DNA from: JAFDZV01 sp964455525
GTDB lineage: Bacteria; Bacteroidota; Ignavibacteria; OLB7
Length of the DNA stretch: 64,000 nucleotides
Reading direction: 5' to 3'
NCBI GenBank assembly: GCA_964455525.1
Contig: CAYVWR010000002.1
Location: 1-64,000 of the forward strand
Shown: piece after piece, positions 9,475 to 18,698 of the stretch
Numbering within the stretch: the first letter of the stretch is position 1
Layout: each line of letters starts with the position of its first letter
Made by a program: the position numbers and the translations under genes
Notes under the pieces: model-generated
What the model saw: only the letters and a program-made list of their open reading frames with translations
What the model was told of the DNA's origin: nothing
Database searches by the model: none

Positions 9475-10836
9475 ATGGTGTCCCGTCATTTTATGCCTAC
9501 GGCTGCCAGTGCGCCGTACTGCAACCTCATCAACTCTATACCTACGCCTGCCTTGATTCTCTTCAAGAATATTCGTCTGCTTAATCCTGCCCAGGATCTC
9601 GATCGCCGTGCCGATATGCTGGTCGCCGAGGGCCTCATCGAACAGATCGGCGAGAACCTTGTGGTCCCGGATGGGGCGGCCGTGCATGATGCCTCGGCCT
9701 GGGTCGCCGCGCCAGGGTTTTACGATATGCATGTGCATCTGCGCGAGCCGGGGGGCACCCACAAGGAAACCATTGCCAGCGGATGCGCCGCGGCAGCCAA
9801 CGGAGGGTTCACTGGCGTGTGCAGCATGCCGAACACCAACCCCGCGACCGACTCGGTGGAGGTGGTGCACTCCATACGGTGGCGTGCCCGGGATCTGCCG
9901 GTGGATGTGCTCCCCTCGGCCGCCACAACCAAGGGACGCAAGGGGGAGGGGCTTGCGCCGATGGGGGAACTGCACGAGGCTGGCGTCCGTCTGTTCACCG
10001 ACGATGGCGATTGTGTGGAATCGGCAGAGGTGATGCGCCGGGCATTCGAGTATGCATCGATGTTCGAGGGGGCCGTTATAAGCCAGCATTGCGAGGATCA
10101 TACCATGACCCGTGGCTTTGCCATGAACGAGAGCGTGGTATCCACCCGGCTTGGCCTTCCCGGATATCCCGATATCGCCGAGAACCTGATTATCGCACGT
10201 GATATCATGATCGCCGGGTTCTGTGGCGATCGCCCCTATCATGTCTCCCATATGAGCACACGCGGCGGGGTGGATCTTGTGCGCCAGGCGAAGAGCCGCG
10301 GGCAGGCCAATGTTACCTGCGAGGTGACGCCACACCATTTTGTGCTGACCGACGAGGCCGTGGAGAAGTATGGCACCAACGCCAAGATGAATCCGCCGCT
10401 TCGCACCCGGCGGGATCTGGAGGCTGTGCTGGAAGGATTCCGCGATGGCACGATCGACGTTATCGCCACCGACCATGCCCCGCATACCCTTGCCGAAAAG
10501 GAGGTGGAGTTCCAGGCCGCGCCGAACGGCATCATCGGCCTGGAAACCTCTATCGGCTTGAGCTGCACCTATCTGGTGGAGACGGGCATCATCTCGCTTG
10601 CGCGGCTTGTGGAGCTTATGTCGATCAATCCGCGCCGCATTCTCTCGCAGCCTGTGCCCTCGATCGCCGAGGGGGAGCAGGCCAACCTGACGATCCTTGC
10701 TCCAGAGATGGAGTGGACCGTGGATACGGCAAGGTTCAAGACGATGTCGCTCAATACGCCGTTCAACGGCTGGACCCTTCGCGGCAAGCCGATCGCGATT
10801 CTCAACAAGGGCGCCGTGGTCTGGAGCGAGCTTTAG
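9475..10836 (+). CDS. pyrC: Dihydroorotase
   Basis: This enzyme cyclises N-carbamoyl-aspartate to dihydroorotate, step three of de novo UMP synthesis. Family motifs are clear: the metal site GFYDMHVHLREPGG (His 86 and 88 counted from ATG 9475), the substrate Asn in MPNTNP, metal His residues in HCEDH and VSHMST, CEVTPHHF, and the late catalytic Asp in ATDHAPHT followed by GIIGLETS. All metal ligands are present, so this is an active-type (class I amidohydrolase) enzyme rather than an inactive homologue. The start is uncertain. ATG 9475 gives 453 residues, and ATG 9493 or TTG 9553 would also work; TTG 9553 gives the most family-like beginning (about 427 residues), and no convincing ribosome site distinguishes them. 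It lies 78 bases after cmk and ends at a hairpin shared with the convergent HAD gene. Confidence 0.94.
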   Translation: MVSRHFMPTAASAPYCNLINSIPTPALILFKNIRLLNPAQDLDRRADMLVAEGLIEQIGENLVVPDGAAVHDASAWVAAPGFYDMHVHLREPGGTHKETIASGCAAAANGGFTGVCSMPNTNPATDSVEVVHSIRWRARDLPVDVLPSAATTKGRKGEGLAPMGELHEAGVRLFTDDGDCVESAEVMRRAFEYASMFEGAVISQHCEDHTMTRGFAMNESVVSTRLGLPGYPDIAENLIIARDIMIAGFCGDRPYHVSHMSTRGGVDLVRQAKSRGQANVTCEVTPHHFVLTDEAVEKYGTNAKMNPPLRTRRDLEAVLEGFRDGTIDVIATDHAPHTLAEKEVEFQAAPNGIIGLETSIGLSCTYLVETGIISLARLVELMSINPRRILSQPVPSIAEGEQANLTILAPEMEWTVDTARFKTMSLNTPFNGWTLRGKPIAILNKGAVVWSEL

Positions 10837-10860
10837 GCAGGATCGTTTTGTTGTGATCCG

Positions 10861-10895
10861 GCGATGCGTTCCCATGTATGCCGGGGACGCATCGC
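10861..10895. terminator. Hairpin between convergent pyrC and HAD genes
   Basis: GCGATGCGTTCCC (10861-10873) pairs with GGGGACGCATCGC (10883-10895), 13 bp with one G-T pair, 24 bases after the pyrC stop. It lies between two genes facing each other and could end transcription both ways. There is no clear T-run. Confidence 0.55.
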
Positions 10896-11003
10896 TGGCA
10901 TTGCGGGCGGGCGGGTAATGGGCGGGGATCGCTCCCTCTGTGGCGTGAGATACGTTTTTCGGCAGGGGAGGAAGCCCTCTAGCTGGGAGGGAGGTTCCTA
11001 GGC

Positions 11004-11702
11004 TCAGGTATCGTGTGCCGCCCACAGGCCCGCATCGGCGATCGATGCCGCCACCTCGCCAGGAGTGTTGCATAGAAGATGCGCTCCCGCCTTGAGCAAT
11101 TCTTCTGATGATCCATATCCGTATGTAACGCCGATCGACCGGAGGCGGTTTGCGATGGCCGCTGTTATATCGTACCTGCGGTCTCCTACCATCACAGTTC
11201 CATGCCAAGGCAATGCATGCCGTTCAACCAGCTCACGCACCAGAAGGGCCTTGTCGTCCAGGCGGCCGTCGAGTTCGCTTCCATGTATGGCGACGAAATA
11301 TCGGTCGAGCGAGAAATGAGCCAGAATCTTCTCGGCAAATATCTGCGGTTTGGATGTCGCGATAAAGAGCGAGCAGCCTAGTGATCGGAGCGAGTCCAGC
11401 ATGGCATCGATGCCGGGGTAGACCTCGTTTTCATACAGGCCGATGCGGGCCAGCCGTTCGCGGTACAGGAGAACGGCATGTTCTATGATGGCGGGATCGG
11501 ACGTGTGGCAGAGCGAGCTGAACGTCTGCCGCAGCGGCGGTCCTATATACGATGCAAGTTCTCCCCTTGATGGGGCTGGAAGCGAAAGCCCGTCGAGCGC
11601 ATAGCGTATGCATCGGGTGATCCCCTCCACCGGATCGGTAAGGGTTCCATCGAGATCGAAGACGACATGGGTTGGCGTGCTCACTATATCATCGCTCCAC
11701 AT
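11004..11702 (-). CDS. HAD-family hydrolase, phosphoglycolate-phosphatase-like
   Basis: The protein has 232 residues with the haloacid dehalogenase layout: motif I VVFDLDGTLTDP near residues 13-24 (nucleophile and acid Asp), a helical cap region with SYIGPPLRQ typical of Gph-like phosphatases, motif II in FIATSKPQ (Thr/Ser), Lys in the region DDKALLV, and motif III/IV in VMVGDRRYDITAA. It should dephosphorylate a small phosphorylated metabolite in the cytoplasm; phosphoglycolate or a nucleotide are likely, but the substrate cannot be read from sequence. ATG 11702 overlaps the last 14 bases of the upstream SulP gene, so translation is probably coupled. GTG 11684 is an alternative start nearer the first motif. 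Confidence 0.85.
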   Translation of the reverse strand: MWSDDIVSTPTHVVFDLDGTLTDPVEGITRCIRYALDGLSLPAPSRGELASYIGPPLRQTFSSLCHTSDPAIIEHAVLLYRERLARIGLYENEVYPGIDAMLDSLRSLGCSLFIATSKPQIFAEKILAHFSLDRYFVAIHGSELDGRLDDKALLVRELVERHALPWHGTVMVGDRRYDITAAIANRLRSIGVTYGYGSSEELLKAGAHLLCNTPGEVAASIADAGLWAAHDT

Positions 11703-13401
11703 TGCCTCGCGTTATCGTTGGCACAAATGGGCGTGCCGGGTGCTGGTCTGGCAGGCCGAGCACTTCGCGTGCACGGCTCAGCGCGGCGTCGATGTTGCCG
11801 AGCACATTTTCCTCGCCGATTTTTTCCAGCAGTCCCGATTGCTCTAGCGCAACGAGGGGTTGGGCATGAATGCCCGATATAATGAATGTGATGCCAAGTT
11901 TTCGGCAGTTGTTGTGGACTTCCTCCAGCACATGCAGCCCGGTGGAGTCTATCGCCGGAACCTTTCGCATGCGGATGATGCGCACCTTCGGCTGCCGTTC
12001 CACCAAGGCCATTGCCTCCTCGAACTTGTAGGCGGCGCCAAAGAAGAAGGGGCCGTTGATCTCGTACACCTCCACTCCTTCCGGCACATCCTGGCGCTCG
12101 ATCGCGTTCGGGTCCTCCTCGGCATCCTCCTCGGAAAGCTCTCGTGTCACCACGCCGACGTTTGAGACGGTGGCCATCTGGCGCATAAAGAGAAACACAG
12201 CGAGCACCACCCCTACCTGGATTGCCACGGTAAGATCGAACACCACCGTCAGCAGGAAGGTGATGATAAGGACGGCAACGTCGCTTCTGGGGCTTTTCAG
12301 TAGGGCGCGGAAGGAGTGCCATTCGCTCATATTATAGGCCACCACCACAAGCACCGCCGCCAGGCAGGAGAGCGGGATAAGCCGTGCCCACTGGCCGAAG
12401 AAGAGCATGATAAGAAGGAGCACAAGCGCGTGCACCACCCCTGCAATCGGCGTGCGGCCGCCGCTGCGGATGTTGGTTGCCGTGCGTGCGATGGCGCCGG
12501 TGGCAGGAATGCCGCCAAAGAGCGTGGAGCCGATGTTGGCAAGGCCCTGCGCGATAAGCTCCGTGTTGGAGCGGTGCCGCGTTCCAATCATGCCATCGGC
12601 CACCACCGCGCATAGAAGCGATTCGATTGCCGCCAGCAGCGCGATGGTCGTGGCAGGCCCCAGAAGATTTCGTATGGTCGCAAAATCCATGGCGACGATC
12701 GACGGTGCCGGAATCGTCGAGGGGATATCCCCGAAGCGCGAGCCGATCGTCTCAACCGGAAGGTTGAAGATCTGCACAACAGCCGTGGAGGCGATCAGCG
12801 CGATCAACGAGCCGGGAATCTTGTGCGAGATGCGGGGCCACAGCATGATGATAAGCAGAGAACCGGCGCCGATCGCCACCGCGTACGGATTGAGCTGATG
12901 AAGGTGTTCCGAATAGGCGGCTATCTTTTCGATGAAATCGGCCGGTACCGCTCCCATCTCCAGCCCGAGGAAGTCCTTGATCTGTCCAGAGAAGATGATG
13001 ACCGCGATGCCGCTGGTAAAACCAACCACCACCGGGTGGGGGATAAACTTGATGACCGAGCCAAATCGTGCAAGCCCCATGATAACAAGGATCACGCCCG
13101 CCATGATCGTGGCAACGGCAAGCCCGGTTGTGCCATACTGTTGTACGATGCCGTAGATGATGACGACGAAGGCTCCGGTAGGGCCGCCGATGGAGACGCG
13201 GCTGCCGCCGAGCACCGAGATAAGGAACCCGGCGATCACCGCAGTGATAAGCCCTTTATCGGGGGTGACCCCGCTGGCGATAGCAAAGGCGATTGCAAGG
13301 GGGAGGGCGACGATGCCGACGATGACGCCAGCCGTAAGATCGGCCGTGAATTGCTGGCGGGTATATCCCTTCAGCGTTTGAAGAATCTCAGGTTTGAACA
13401 T
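11689..13401 (-). CDS. SulP family inorganic anion transporter with STAS domain
   Basis: The protein has 570 residues. The N-terminal 430 or so are a multi-helix membrane domain with SulP signatures early (ADLTAGVIVGIVALPLAIAF and SIGGPTGAFVVI). After an acidic linker (SEEDAEEDPNAIERQD), the last 110 residues are a cytoplasmic STAS domain with the conserved DSTGLHVLEE loop. The family carries sulfate, bicarbonate or other anions, commonly with Na+ or H+; which one is not visible here. The ATG at 13401 directly precedes a typical SulP amphipathic start (MFKPEILQTLKGY). The HAD gene overlaps its 3' end by 14 bases, forming a two-gene operon. A link to sulfur supply for the neighbouring cystathionine beta-synthase is possible but unproven. 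Confidence 0.93.
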   Translation of the reverse strand: MFKPEILQTLKGYTRQQFTADLTAGVIVGIVALPLAIAFAIASGVTPDKGLITAVIAGFLISVLGGSRVSIGGPTGAFVVIIYGIVQQYGTTGLAVATIMAGVILVIMGLARFGSVIKFIPHPVVVGFTSGIAVIIFSGQIKDFLGLEMGAVPADFIEKIAAYSEHLHQLNPYAVAIGAGSLLIIMLWPRISHKIPGSLIALIASTAVVQIFNLPVETIGSRFGDIPSTIPAPSIVAMDFATIRNLLGPATTIALLAAIESLLCAVVADGMIGTRHRSNTELIAQGLANIGSTLFGGIPATGAIARTATNIRSGGRTPIAGVVHALVLLLIMLFFGQWARLIPLSCLAAVLVVVAYNMSEWHSFRALLKSPRSDVAVLIITFLLTVVFDLTVAIQVGVVLAVFLFMRQMATVSNVGVVTRELSEEDAEEDPNAIERQDVPEGVEVYEINGPFFFGAAYKFEEAMALVERQPKVRIIRMRKVPAIDSTGLHVLEEVHNNCRKLGITFIISGIHAQPLVALEQSGLLEKIGEENVLGNIDAALSRAREVLGLPDQHPARPFVPTITRGNVER

Positions 13402-13810
13402 GGGGTGTATCCGAATCCTGTTGTACAGAGCAGGGCATGATCGTGAATATGCCGGACTGCATCAGGGAACTACCCCGATCATGAAACGTCTGCCGAAGAT
13501 GGCCGCAGATGCGGCCGGAGAGATCAAGGGAGATGAGCCTGGCACGATGGCGTGGGCCGATTCCATCAATCCGTATGTTCTGCTGGGGCGTATCCTGCCG
13601 GCGCATTGCAGCAGAGCCGAAGCGCCTGGGCACGTTCTGGAGAATCCTATCATACACATCCGGCTGCCCGGTTTCGGTCGGCTCCCGTGCCTGGCAGGTG
13701 ATGTTCCGGGATGGGGATGGCCACAAAGGGGATGGGGCCAGGGGGGAATCGCCGCCGCAGCGATGCGGCGGCGATGCAGCTCATAACAAGGTCAGGCTCA
13801 CCGCGGACGA
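13402..13810. other. Intergenic region, nothing recognised
   Basis: It lies between the SulP gene start and the cystathionine beta-synthase stop (both on the minus strand). Open frames on both strands lack any family motif and consist of Arg/Pro/Ser-rich sequence, as expected from GC-rich non-coding DNA. The promoter of the SulP-HAD operon should lie near the 13402 end; I could not identify it. Confidence 0.5.
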
Positions 13811-15172
13811 TCAGGTGTATTCCACAAGATCGTGCCGGGTAAGGATGCCGGCCACCATGCCATAGTCTTCAATCAGGATGGCACGTGCATCCTTCAGGCA
13901 GCGGATGGCGTTGGAGACATCGGAGGTATGGGGGAGCATCGGGAAGCTAGGCTCCATGATCTCCTGAACCGGGCTTTCCAGCAGATTGCGATCTGCCATG
14001 ACAGCGGACATCACGCGGTTATCGCGGAGCGATCCAACCGGTTTGTTTTCCTCCATCACCGGAAGCTGGCTGAACCCATGCGTGTTCATAAGCGCCAGTG
14101 CGTCGCGCACGGACATCTCCGGCGTGGCGGCCACAAGCTTTGGCGCCCCGTTGCGCGTGGTCTTTACCTGCATCACTACCTGGAGCGTGACCTTCTCGGA
14201 CTCCAGGAACCCCTTCTCCTGAAGCCATTCATCTGAATGATGTTTGGTGAGATATCGCTCGCCGGTATCGCAGATGATAACGACCAGCACCTCACCTTCG
14301 TTTAGCTCGCGTGCCTTTCTGGCGGCCACCACCACGTTCATGCCGGATGAGCCGCCGCAGAAGATCCCTTCCTCGCGTGCCAGACGCCGTGTCATGGCAA
14401 ATGCTTCGCGATCGGAGACGTTCTGTACCTCGTCGATATAATCGAACCGGAGGTTGGCGGGAATGCGTTCCTGGCCAACACCTTCGATCAGATAGGGGAG
14501 GGCTTCCACCAGCCGGCCGGTATCCTTGTAGGTCTTGAGCGAGGAGCCGGTCGGGTCGGCCGCGATGATTTGAATGTTGCTGCCCTGCTCCTTGAAGAAC
14601 CTGCCGCAGCCGCTTATGGTGCCGCCCGTGCCCATGCCGGCAACAAAATGGGTGATCTTTCCCTCGGTTTGTTTCCAGATCTCCGGGGCCGTGCCATAAT
14701 AATGGGCCTCGGGGTTGGCAGGGTTGTCGTACTGGTTCAGCATCAGCGCATTCGGCAGCTCGCTGGCCAGACGCTGTGCGGTGTTGTAGTAATATTCGGG
14801 GGAGCTTGGTTTGGCGGCGGAGGGGACGATAAGAACCTCGGCGCCCATCGCCTTGAGGTAGCGGACGCGTTCCATTGATGCCTTGTCGGTCATCACGAAG
14901 AGGCAGCGGTATCCCTTCTGGATTCCTGCAAGCACCAGGCCGATGCCGGTGTTGCCGCTGGTTGGTTCGATGAGCAGCCCGCCCGGTTTGATCTTTCCTT
15001 CGCGTTCGGCGGCCTCGATCATCCGAATGCCGATACGGTCCTTGACCGATCCGCCGGGATTGGCGCTCTCCATCTTGGCGAGAACTATCCCTTTGGTTCC
15101 TTCAACAACTCGGCGAAGCCGGATCATTGGCGTGTCACCGATCAGTTCGGTAACTGAATTATAATACTGCAT
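13811..15172 (-). CDS. Cystathionine beta-synthase (PLP enzyme with C-terminal CBS pair)
   Basis: The protein has 453 residues. The first 330 or so are a fold-type II PLP domain: the Schiff-base Lys in NPGGSVKDR (Lys 44), the phosphate/substrate loop TSGNTG (71-76), and the cofactor phosphate loop GMGTGGTISG. From about residue 340 come two CBS motifs that in this family bind adenosyl ligands (PVMEENKPVGSLRDNRVM; ILIEDYGMVAGILTRHDL). This domain order is that of cystathionine beta-synthase rather than plain cysteine synthase, which lacks the CBS pair; it makes cystathionine (or cysteine, or H2S) from serine plus homocysteine. No cystathionine gamma-lyase lies in the window, so the flow of reverse transsulfuration cannot be completed here. 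It appears to be transcribed alone. Confidence 0.92.
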   Translation of the reverse strand: MQYYNSVTELIGDTPMIRLRRVVEGTKGIVLAKMESANPGGSVKDRIGIRMIEAAEREGKIKPGGLLIEPTSGNTGIGLVLAGIQKGYRCLFVMTDKASMERVRYLKAMGAEVLIVPSAAKPSSPEYYYNTAQRLASELPNALMLNQYDNPANPEAHYYGTAPEIWKQTEGKITHFVAGMGTGGTISGCGRFFKEQGSNIQIIAADPTGSSLKTYKDTGRLVEALPYLIEGVGQERIPANLRFDYIDEVQNVSDREAFAMTRRLAREEGIFCGGSSGMNVVVAARKARELNEGEVLVVIICDTGERYLTKHHSDEWLQEKGFLESEKVTLQVVMQVKTTRNGAPKLVAATPEMSVRDALALMNTHGFSQLPVMEENKPVGSLRDNRVMSAVMADRNLLESPVQEIMEPSFPMLPHTSDVSNAIRCLKDARAILIEDYGMVAGILTRHDLVEYT

Positions 15173-15737
15173 AGAGGCTGGCTACTCCAGGGTTGAACTG
15201 CCTATACGTTATGGCCCGATTATATAAGGACATGGGCAGCCGCAAACCTACTGAAAAAGCTCCGTTTCTCCTGAAATAATGGTGTAAACATCCTTTGCAG
15301 GCGATGGGCAGGCTCTGCTCTGCTGATGCTGTGGTGCACGGGCGGGATGGCCGGAGTGCAGGCGTACCGGGGGGCGCGATAGCTTCGGTGATGTAGCGGG
15401 GGCGGATAAAGCCGCCATATATGGCCGGTTATGCCAGCAGAGGAGGCGGATATGAATAATCCCCGCAATTCCCGTTTCCGTCGTGGCCGTGCTCCGGGGC
15501 GCGATCATCCGAGGCAGGCTCCCAGATACAGCGCGGTGCAGGAATAGAAGGGATGCGCATCACGCTATATCCGGGATTTCTATCTCGACAGCATCGGGTG
15601 CGGCCCGGCGATGGGATTTGTGGCAGGCAAGACCATGGGCACGGTCATGCCGAGAGCCGCCCGTGTTGCCATCTCTATCCACTATCGTCGGGCGCTGTTT
15701 CGGTTACGGCGCTGCCGGTCCTCTACGAGAGCTGCCG
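15173..15737. other. Intergenic region of 565 bases, nothing recognised
   Basis: The stretch lies between the starts and stops of two minus-strand genes (galE lies to the right, with its stop at 15738). Several short open frames exist on both strands, but none carries a start with ribosome site, a recognisable motif or a hydrophobic segment. An AT-rich TTATATAA patch near 15220-15226 may belong to the promoter of the cystathionine beta-synthase gene. I see no tRNA fold or repeat. Confidence 0.5.
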
Positions 15738-16721
15738 TCATGCAGATAGTGGGGCAAGCCCCTGCGTTCCCATCCACCGCCAGGCCGATTCCACGATCGT
15801 CTTCAGATCCTGAAATCGGGGCTGCCAGCCAAGTTCCTGGCGTATCCTGTCGGACGCTGCGATCAGCACTGCCGGATCTCCGGCGCGCCGTGGGCCTATC
15901 TTTACCGGAATATCTCTGCCGGTAACCTCTCTGGCCGTCTCGATCACTTCGCCGACGGTGTACCCATCGCCGCCGCATCCGAGATTGTAGATGGCATTGC
16001 GCTCGTCGAGAATTCCCAGCGCCATAACGTGAGCGCGTGCCAGATCGATCACATGGATATAATCGCGTACGCAGGTGCCATCGCGTGTGGGATAATCATC
16101 GCCGAACACGGAAACCTCGCTACGGCGTCCGGCAGCAACCTCCAGCACGATCGGTATCAGATGCGTTTCGGGGTCGTGCAGTTCGCCGCACCGCTGGCTT
16201 GCGCCTGCCGCGTTGAAATAACGGAGCGATGCATGCCGCAGTCCATATGCCCCGCCGTACCAGCCAAGTGCCCGCTCGAACGCCAGCTTGGTATCGCCGT
16301 AGGGATTGGTCGGCATGGTGGGGTCGCTCTCTTCGATGGGCTGTTTTACAGGCTCGCCATAGACGGCGGCAGTGGAGGAGAACACCATGCGGCGCACCCC
16401 GCACTCGGCCATCGTGTCGAGCAGGGTAAGGCTGTTGCGCAGGTTGTTTGCATAATATTTTGCCGGGTTCTGCACCGACTCCCCAACAAGCGAATCGGCT
16501 GCCATATGGATCACCGCTTCGATGTCGTGCTCGCGGAGCGTTTTTGCGAGCATGGCGGCATCGGCAAGATCGGCCTGTACAAACGTTGCCTCCTGCGGCA
16601 CCATCTCCCTATGCCCCTTGTACAAGCTGTCGTACACAAGCACGCTGTGCCCGTCGCGCACTAGCTCCTCACCTACCACGCTTCCGATATATCCGGCGCC
16701 GCCGGTTACCATTACCCGCAT
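15738..16721 (-). CDS. galE: UDP-glucose 4-epimerase
   Basis: The protein has 327 residues, the usual size. It interconverts UDP-glucose and UDP-galactose with bound NAD, supplying galactosyl donors for surface glycans. Visible marks are the Rossmann NAD loop GGAGYIGS (7-14), the Asp-30-region DSLYKGH, the HMAADSLVGES segment, the catalytic Ser/Thr in FSSTAAVYG (114-122), and the Tyr-x-x-x-Lys pair in NPYGDTK (Tyr 141, Lys 145). RYFNAAGA and RDYIHVIDLA further along are GalE-specific signatures rather than general SDR ones. It is divergent from mutY across about 200 bases and has no obvious sugar operon around it. Confidence 0.94.
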   Translation of the reverse strand: MRVMVTGGAGYIGSVVGEELVRDGHSVLVYDSLYKGHREMVPQEATFVQADLADAAMLAKTLREHDIEAVIHMAADSLVGESVQNPAKYYANNLRNSLTLLDTMAECGVRRMVFSSTAAVYGEPVKQPIEESDPTMPTNPYGDTKLAFERALGWYGGAYGLRHASLRYFNAAGASQRCGELHDPETHLIPIVLEVAAGRRSEVSVFGDDYPTRDGTCVRDYIHVIDLARAHVMALGILDERNAIYNLGCGGDGYTVGEVIETAREVTGRDIPVKIGPRRAGDPAVLIAASDRIRQELGWQPRFQDLKTIVESAWRWMGTQGLAPLSA

Positions 16722-16928
16722 GATCTCTGGCTCCTCTGAAGAACGTTCCTTGATACGGTAGAATCGGAGAAATTACATGTTGTGGCCGGTTCGGCAGCAT
16801 CGCCGTATGCCATGCAGTTGTTTTTGCAGAGATAAGCCGGATATCCTTCCTGGCGGTTATGTTTGTCCGGTGATGATCCCGGCGAGGCCCGACCGGGCTG
16901 GCAGACCTTGGTATCGTATTATTTCGTG

Positions 16929-17945
16929 ATGAAAAACAATCCTTCCTTTCTCCCCCGTTCCTTCGCCCTGAATTCGGTGGCGGTGCGGGAGCGGATACTT
17001 CGATGGTTCGAGCGCGAGGGGCGGCAGTTCTCGTGGCGATTGGTGGAGCGGGCGATTGGTGCTCGCCAAGGGGAACCGATCGATGATCCATATATGATTC
17101 TGGTAAGCGAGGTGATGCTTCAGCAGACCCAGACCGCACGGGTGGCGGTGAAGCTGCCGGAGTTCCTGGCGCTTTTTCCTACGGTCGATGCGCTGGCCTC
17201 GGCCTCGCGCGGTGCGTTGATACGCGCATGGCAGGGGATGGGTTATAACCGCCGTGCCCTCAGATTGCAGGAGGCGGCCCAGGCGGTGGTGGATCGTTAC
17301 GATGGCCGTTTTCCCCGATCGGTTGAAGAGCTTCAAACGCTCCCCGGCATCGGACGGTACACGGCCAGCGCGGTGGCCTGCTTTGCCTTTGGGGAGGAGG
17401 TGCCGGTGGTGGATGTCAATATCATCCGTGTGTTCTCCCGCATCTTCTTCAAATGCCATACGGCCGCCCAGATTATGCCGCAGGGCATTGTGGATCGTCT
17501 TGCCGAGGCGATAGCGCCGCCGGGTGATTATTATCGCTGGCATCAGGGGCTGATGGACCTGGGAGCCACGATCTGCACGGCTCGCCGTCCGGCATGCGGA
17601 CGCTGTCCGGTGAGCGATCTCTGTTTCTCGGCGTTTCCTATGGAGCTGGAGTTGTTCGGTGCCAGGCACGCGGCAAGCCGGGAGCCGGAGATTCGTGGCG
17701 AGCCTCGGCGTATCTGGCGTGGCAGGATTGTTGAGGTGTTGCGGCGTGCACGCCTGCCCATGCGTGTCGGGGGGGTGATCGATGATTTTTTTCCTCCCGG
17801 GCTGTTCGAGAGCGTAACGACCGGTGAGCGGCGGGCATTGCTTGCGGCGGCGGCGGCGCTGCTGGATGAGGGGCTGATCGTGCGTGGTGGTGTGGTCCGT
17901 GAGGGAGATCTCCAGGAGGACGATCTGATAATGCTGCCGGAATGA
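16929..17945 (+). CDS. mutY: A/G-specific adenine glycosylase (MutY), short form without Nudix-type domain
   Basis: The protein has 338 residues from ATG 16929. MutY removes adenine mispaired with 8-oxoguanine. The HhH-GPD domain shows the catalytic Glu in SEVMLQQTQ (Glu 61), the helix-hairpin-helix LPGIGRYTASAVA (138-150), catalytic Asp in VVDVN (Asp 162), and a [4Fe-4S] loop with Cys 216, 223, 226 and 232 in the standard C-x6-C-x2-C-x5-C spacing. After the cluster only about 105 residues remain. They look like a small winged-helix segment (RIWRGRIVEVLRRARLP) rather than the Nudix-like 8-oxoG reader of E. coli MutY; mycobacterial MutY is similar in this respect. A longer start at 16863 is possible but adds an unrelated N-terminus. 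The gene is divergent from galE and convergent with the molybdoenzyme. Confidence 0.9.
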   Translation: MKNNPSFLPRSFALNSVAVRERILRWFEREGRQFSWRLVERAIGARQGEPIDDPYMILVSEVMLQQTQTARVAVKLPEFLALFPTVDALASASRGALIRAWQGMGYNRRALRLQEAAQAVVDRYDGRFPRSVEELQTLPGIGRYTASAVACFAFGEEVPVVDVNIIRVFSRIFFKCHTAAQIMPQGIVDRLAEAIAPPGDYYRWHQGLMDLGATICTARRPACGRCPVSDLCFSAFPMELELFGARHAASREPEIRGEPRRIWRGRIVEVLRRARLPMRVGGVIDDFFPPGLFESVTTGERRALLAAAAALLDEGLIVRGGVVREGDLQEDDLIMLPE

Positions 17946-18074
17946 TATGGCCCTGGGGGCTGCTCCTGATGAAGCCGGGCGGACGCTGCCATAAACAGAG
18001 GACGGGCGAGCTGGGCATCGTGTATCTCGTCCGCTGATCTGCCCGGCAGCATGATGGCATTGGGCGTGCCCCCT

Positions 18075-18698
18075 TTACTCCCAGTACCGCTCCTGCTTCC
18101 AGGGGTCGGCGCTGTTGTTATAGCCGTTCTGTTCCCAGAATCCCGGACGATCGCGTTCCAGGAATTCCAGTCCATTGATCCACTTCGCTCCCTTCCATGC
18201 ATAGCGTTTTGGTGTGAAGATCCGCATCGGCCCGCCATGCTCTCGTGGCAGAGGTTTGCCGTTGAAGGTATGGGCAAACATCACATCCTCCTCGATCATC
18301 CATGCAAGGGGGAGATTGGTGGTATATCCGCCATAGGCATGTTGCATCACGTAGGCAGCTTCCGGCTGCACCAGCTCCCGGATCGTCTCCCAGAAATCGC
18401 GGAAAAGGATGCCGGTCCACTCATCATCGAAGCGCGACCAGTGGGTGACGCAGTGGAAATCGGCCTTGAGGGTCGTCTGCGGCAGGCCCATGAATTCACT
18501 CCAGGTCCAGATACGGCGTGCGCTGACAAGCCCGGTTATACCGAACTGCCAGGAGGACGTTGTTACCCTCTGTACCGGGCCGTAGGTAAGCACCGGAAAC
18601 TTTTCGGTAGCGATCTGTCCGGTGGGGAGTTTCGGCAGACCGTATGCGTTCTCCTTGGGCAGTGCGTTTTTGGAGGGCCTGAAGAGTGACATGTGCAT
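18075..18698 (-). CDS. Cytoplasmic sulfite-oxidase-like molybdopterin oxidoreductase
   Basis: The protein has 207 residues. It corresponds to a sulfite oxidase Moco domain without haem, signal peptide or dimer domain. The molybdenum-ligating Cys lies in DFHCVTHWS (Cys 83), the hallmark of the group. MQHAYGGYTTNLPL, GKPLPREHGGPMRI and KWINGLEFLE are further family-typical blocks around the cofactor. No twin-arginine signal is present, so unlike MsrP (YedY) it should work in the cytoplasm. The physiological substrate of this small group is not established. It needs molybdopterin cofactor; mobA in this window (31081) could supply the guanylyl form, although sulfite-oxidase enzymes normally use the non-nucleotide form. 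ATG 18692 is an alternative start. It is convergent with mutY and divergent from the KefB-like gene. Confidence 0.87.
   Translation of the reverse strand: MHMSLFRPSKNALPKENAYGLPKLPTGQIATEKFPVLTYGPVQRVTTSSWQFGITGLVSARRIWTWSEFMGLPQTTLKADFHCVTHWSRFDDEWTGILFRDFWETIRELVQPEAAYVMQHAYGGYTTNLPLAWMIEEDVMFAHTFNGKPLPREHGGPMRIFTPKRYAWKGAKWINGLEFLERDRPGFWEQNGYNNSADPWKQERYWE

Noticed and set aside
9169..11208. Long minus-strand open frame of 679 codons opposite cmk and pyrC
   Set aside because: It mirrors well-recognised plus-strand enzymes, is rich in His/Arg/Gly without any domain, and arises from the GC-rich third positions of the real genes.
13394..13786. Possible small gene in the SulP / cystathionine beta-synthase gap
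   Set aside because: No ribosome site, motif or hydrophobic segment, and Arg/Pro/Gly-rich sequence typical of chance frames in GC-rich DNA.
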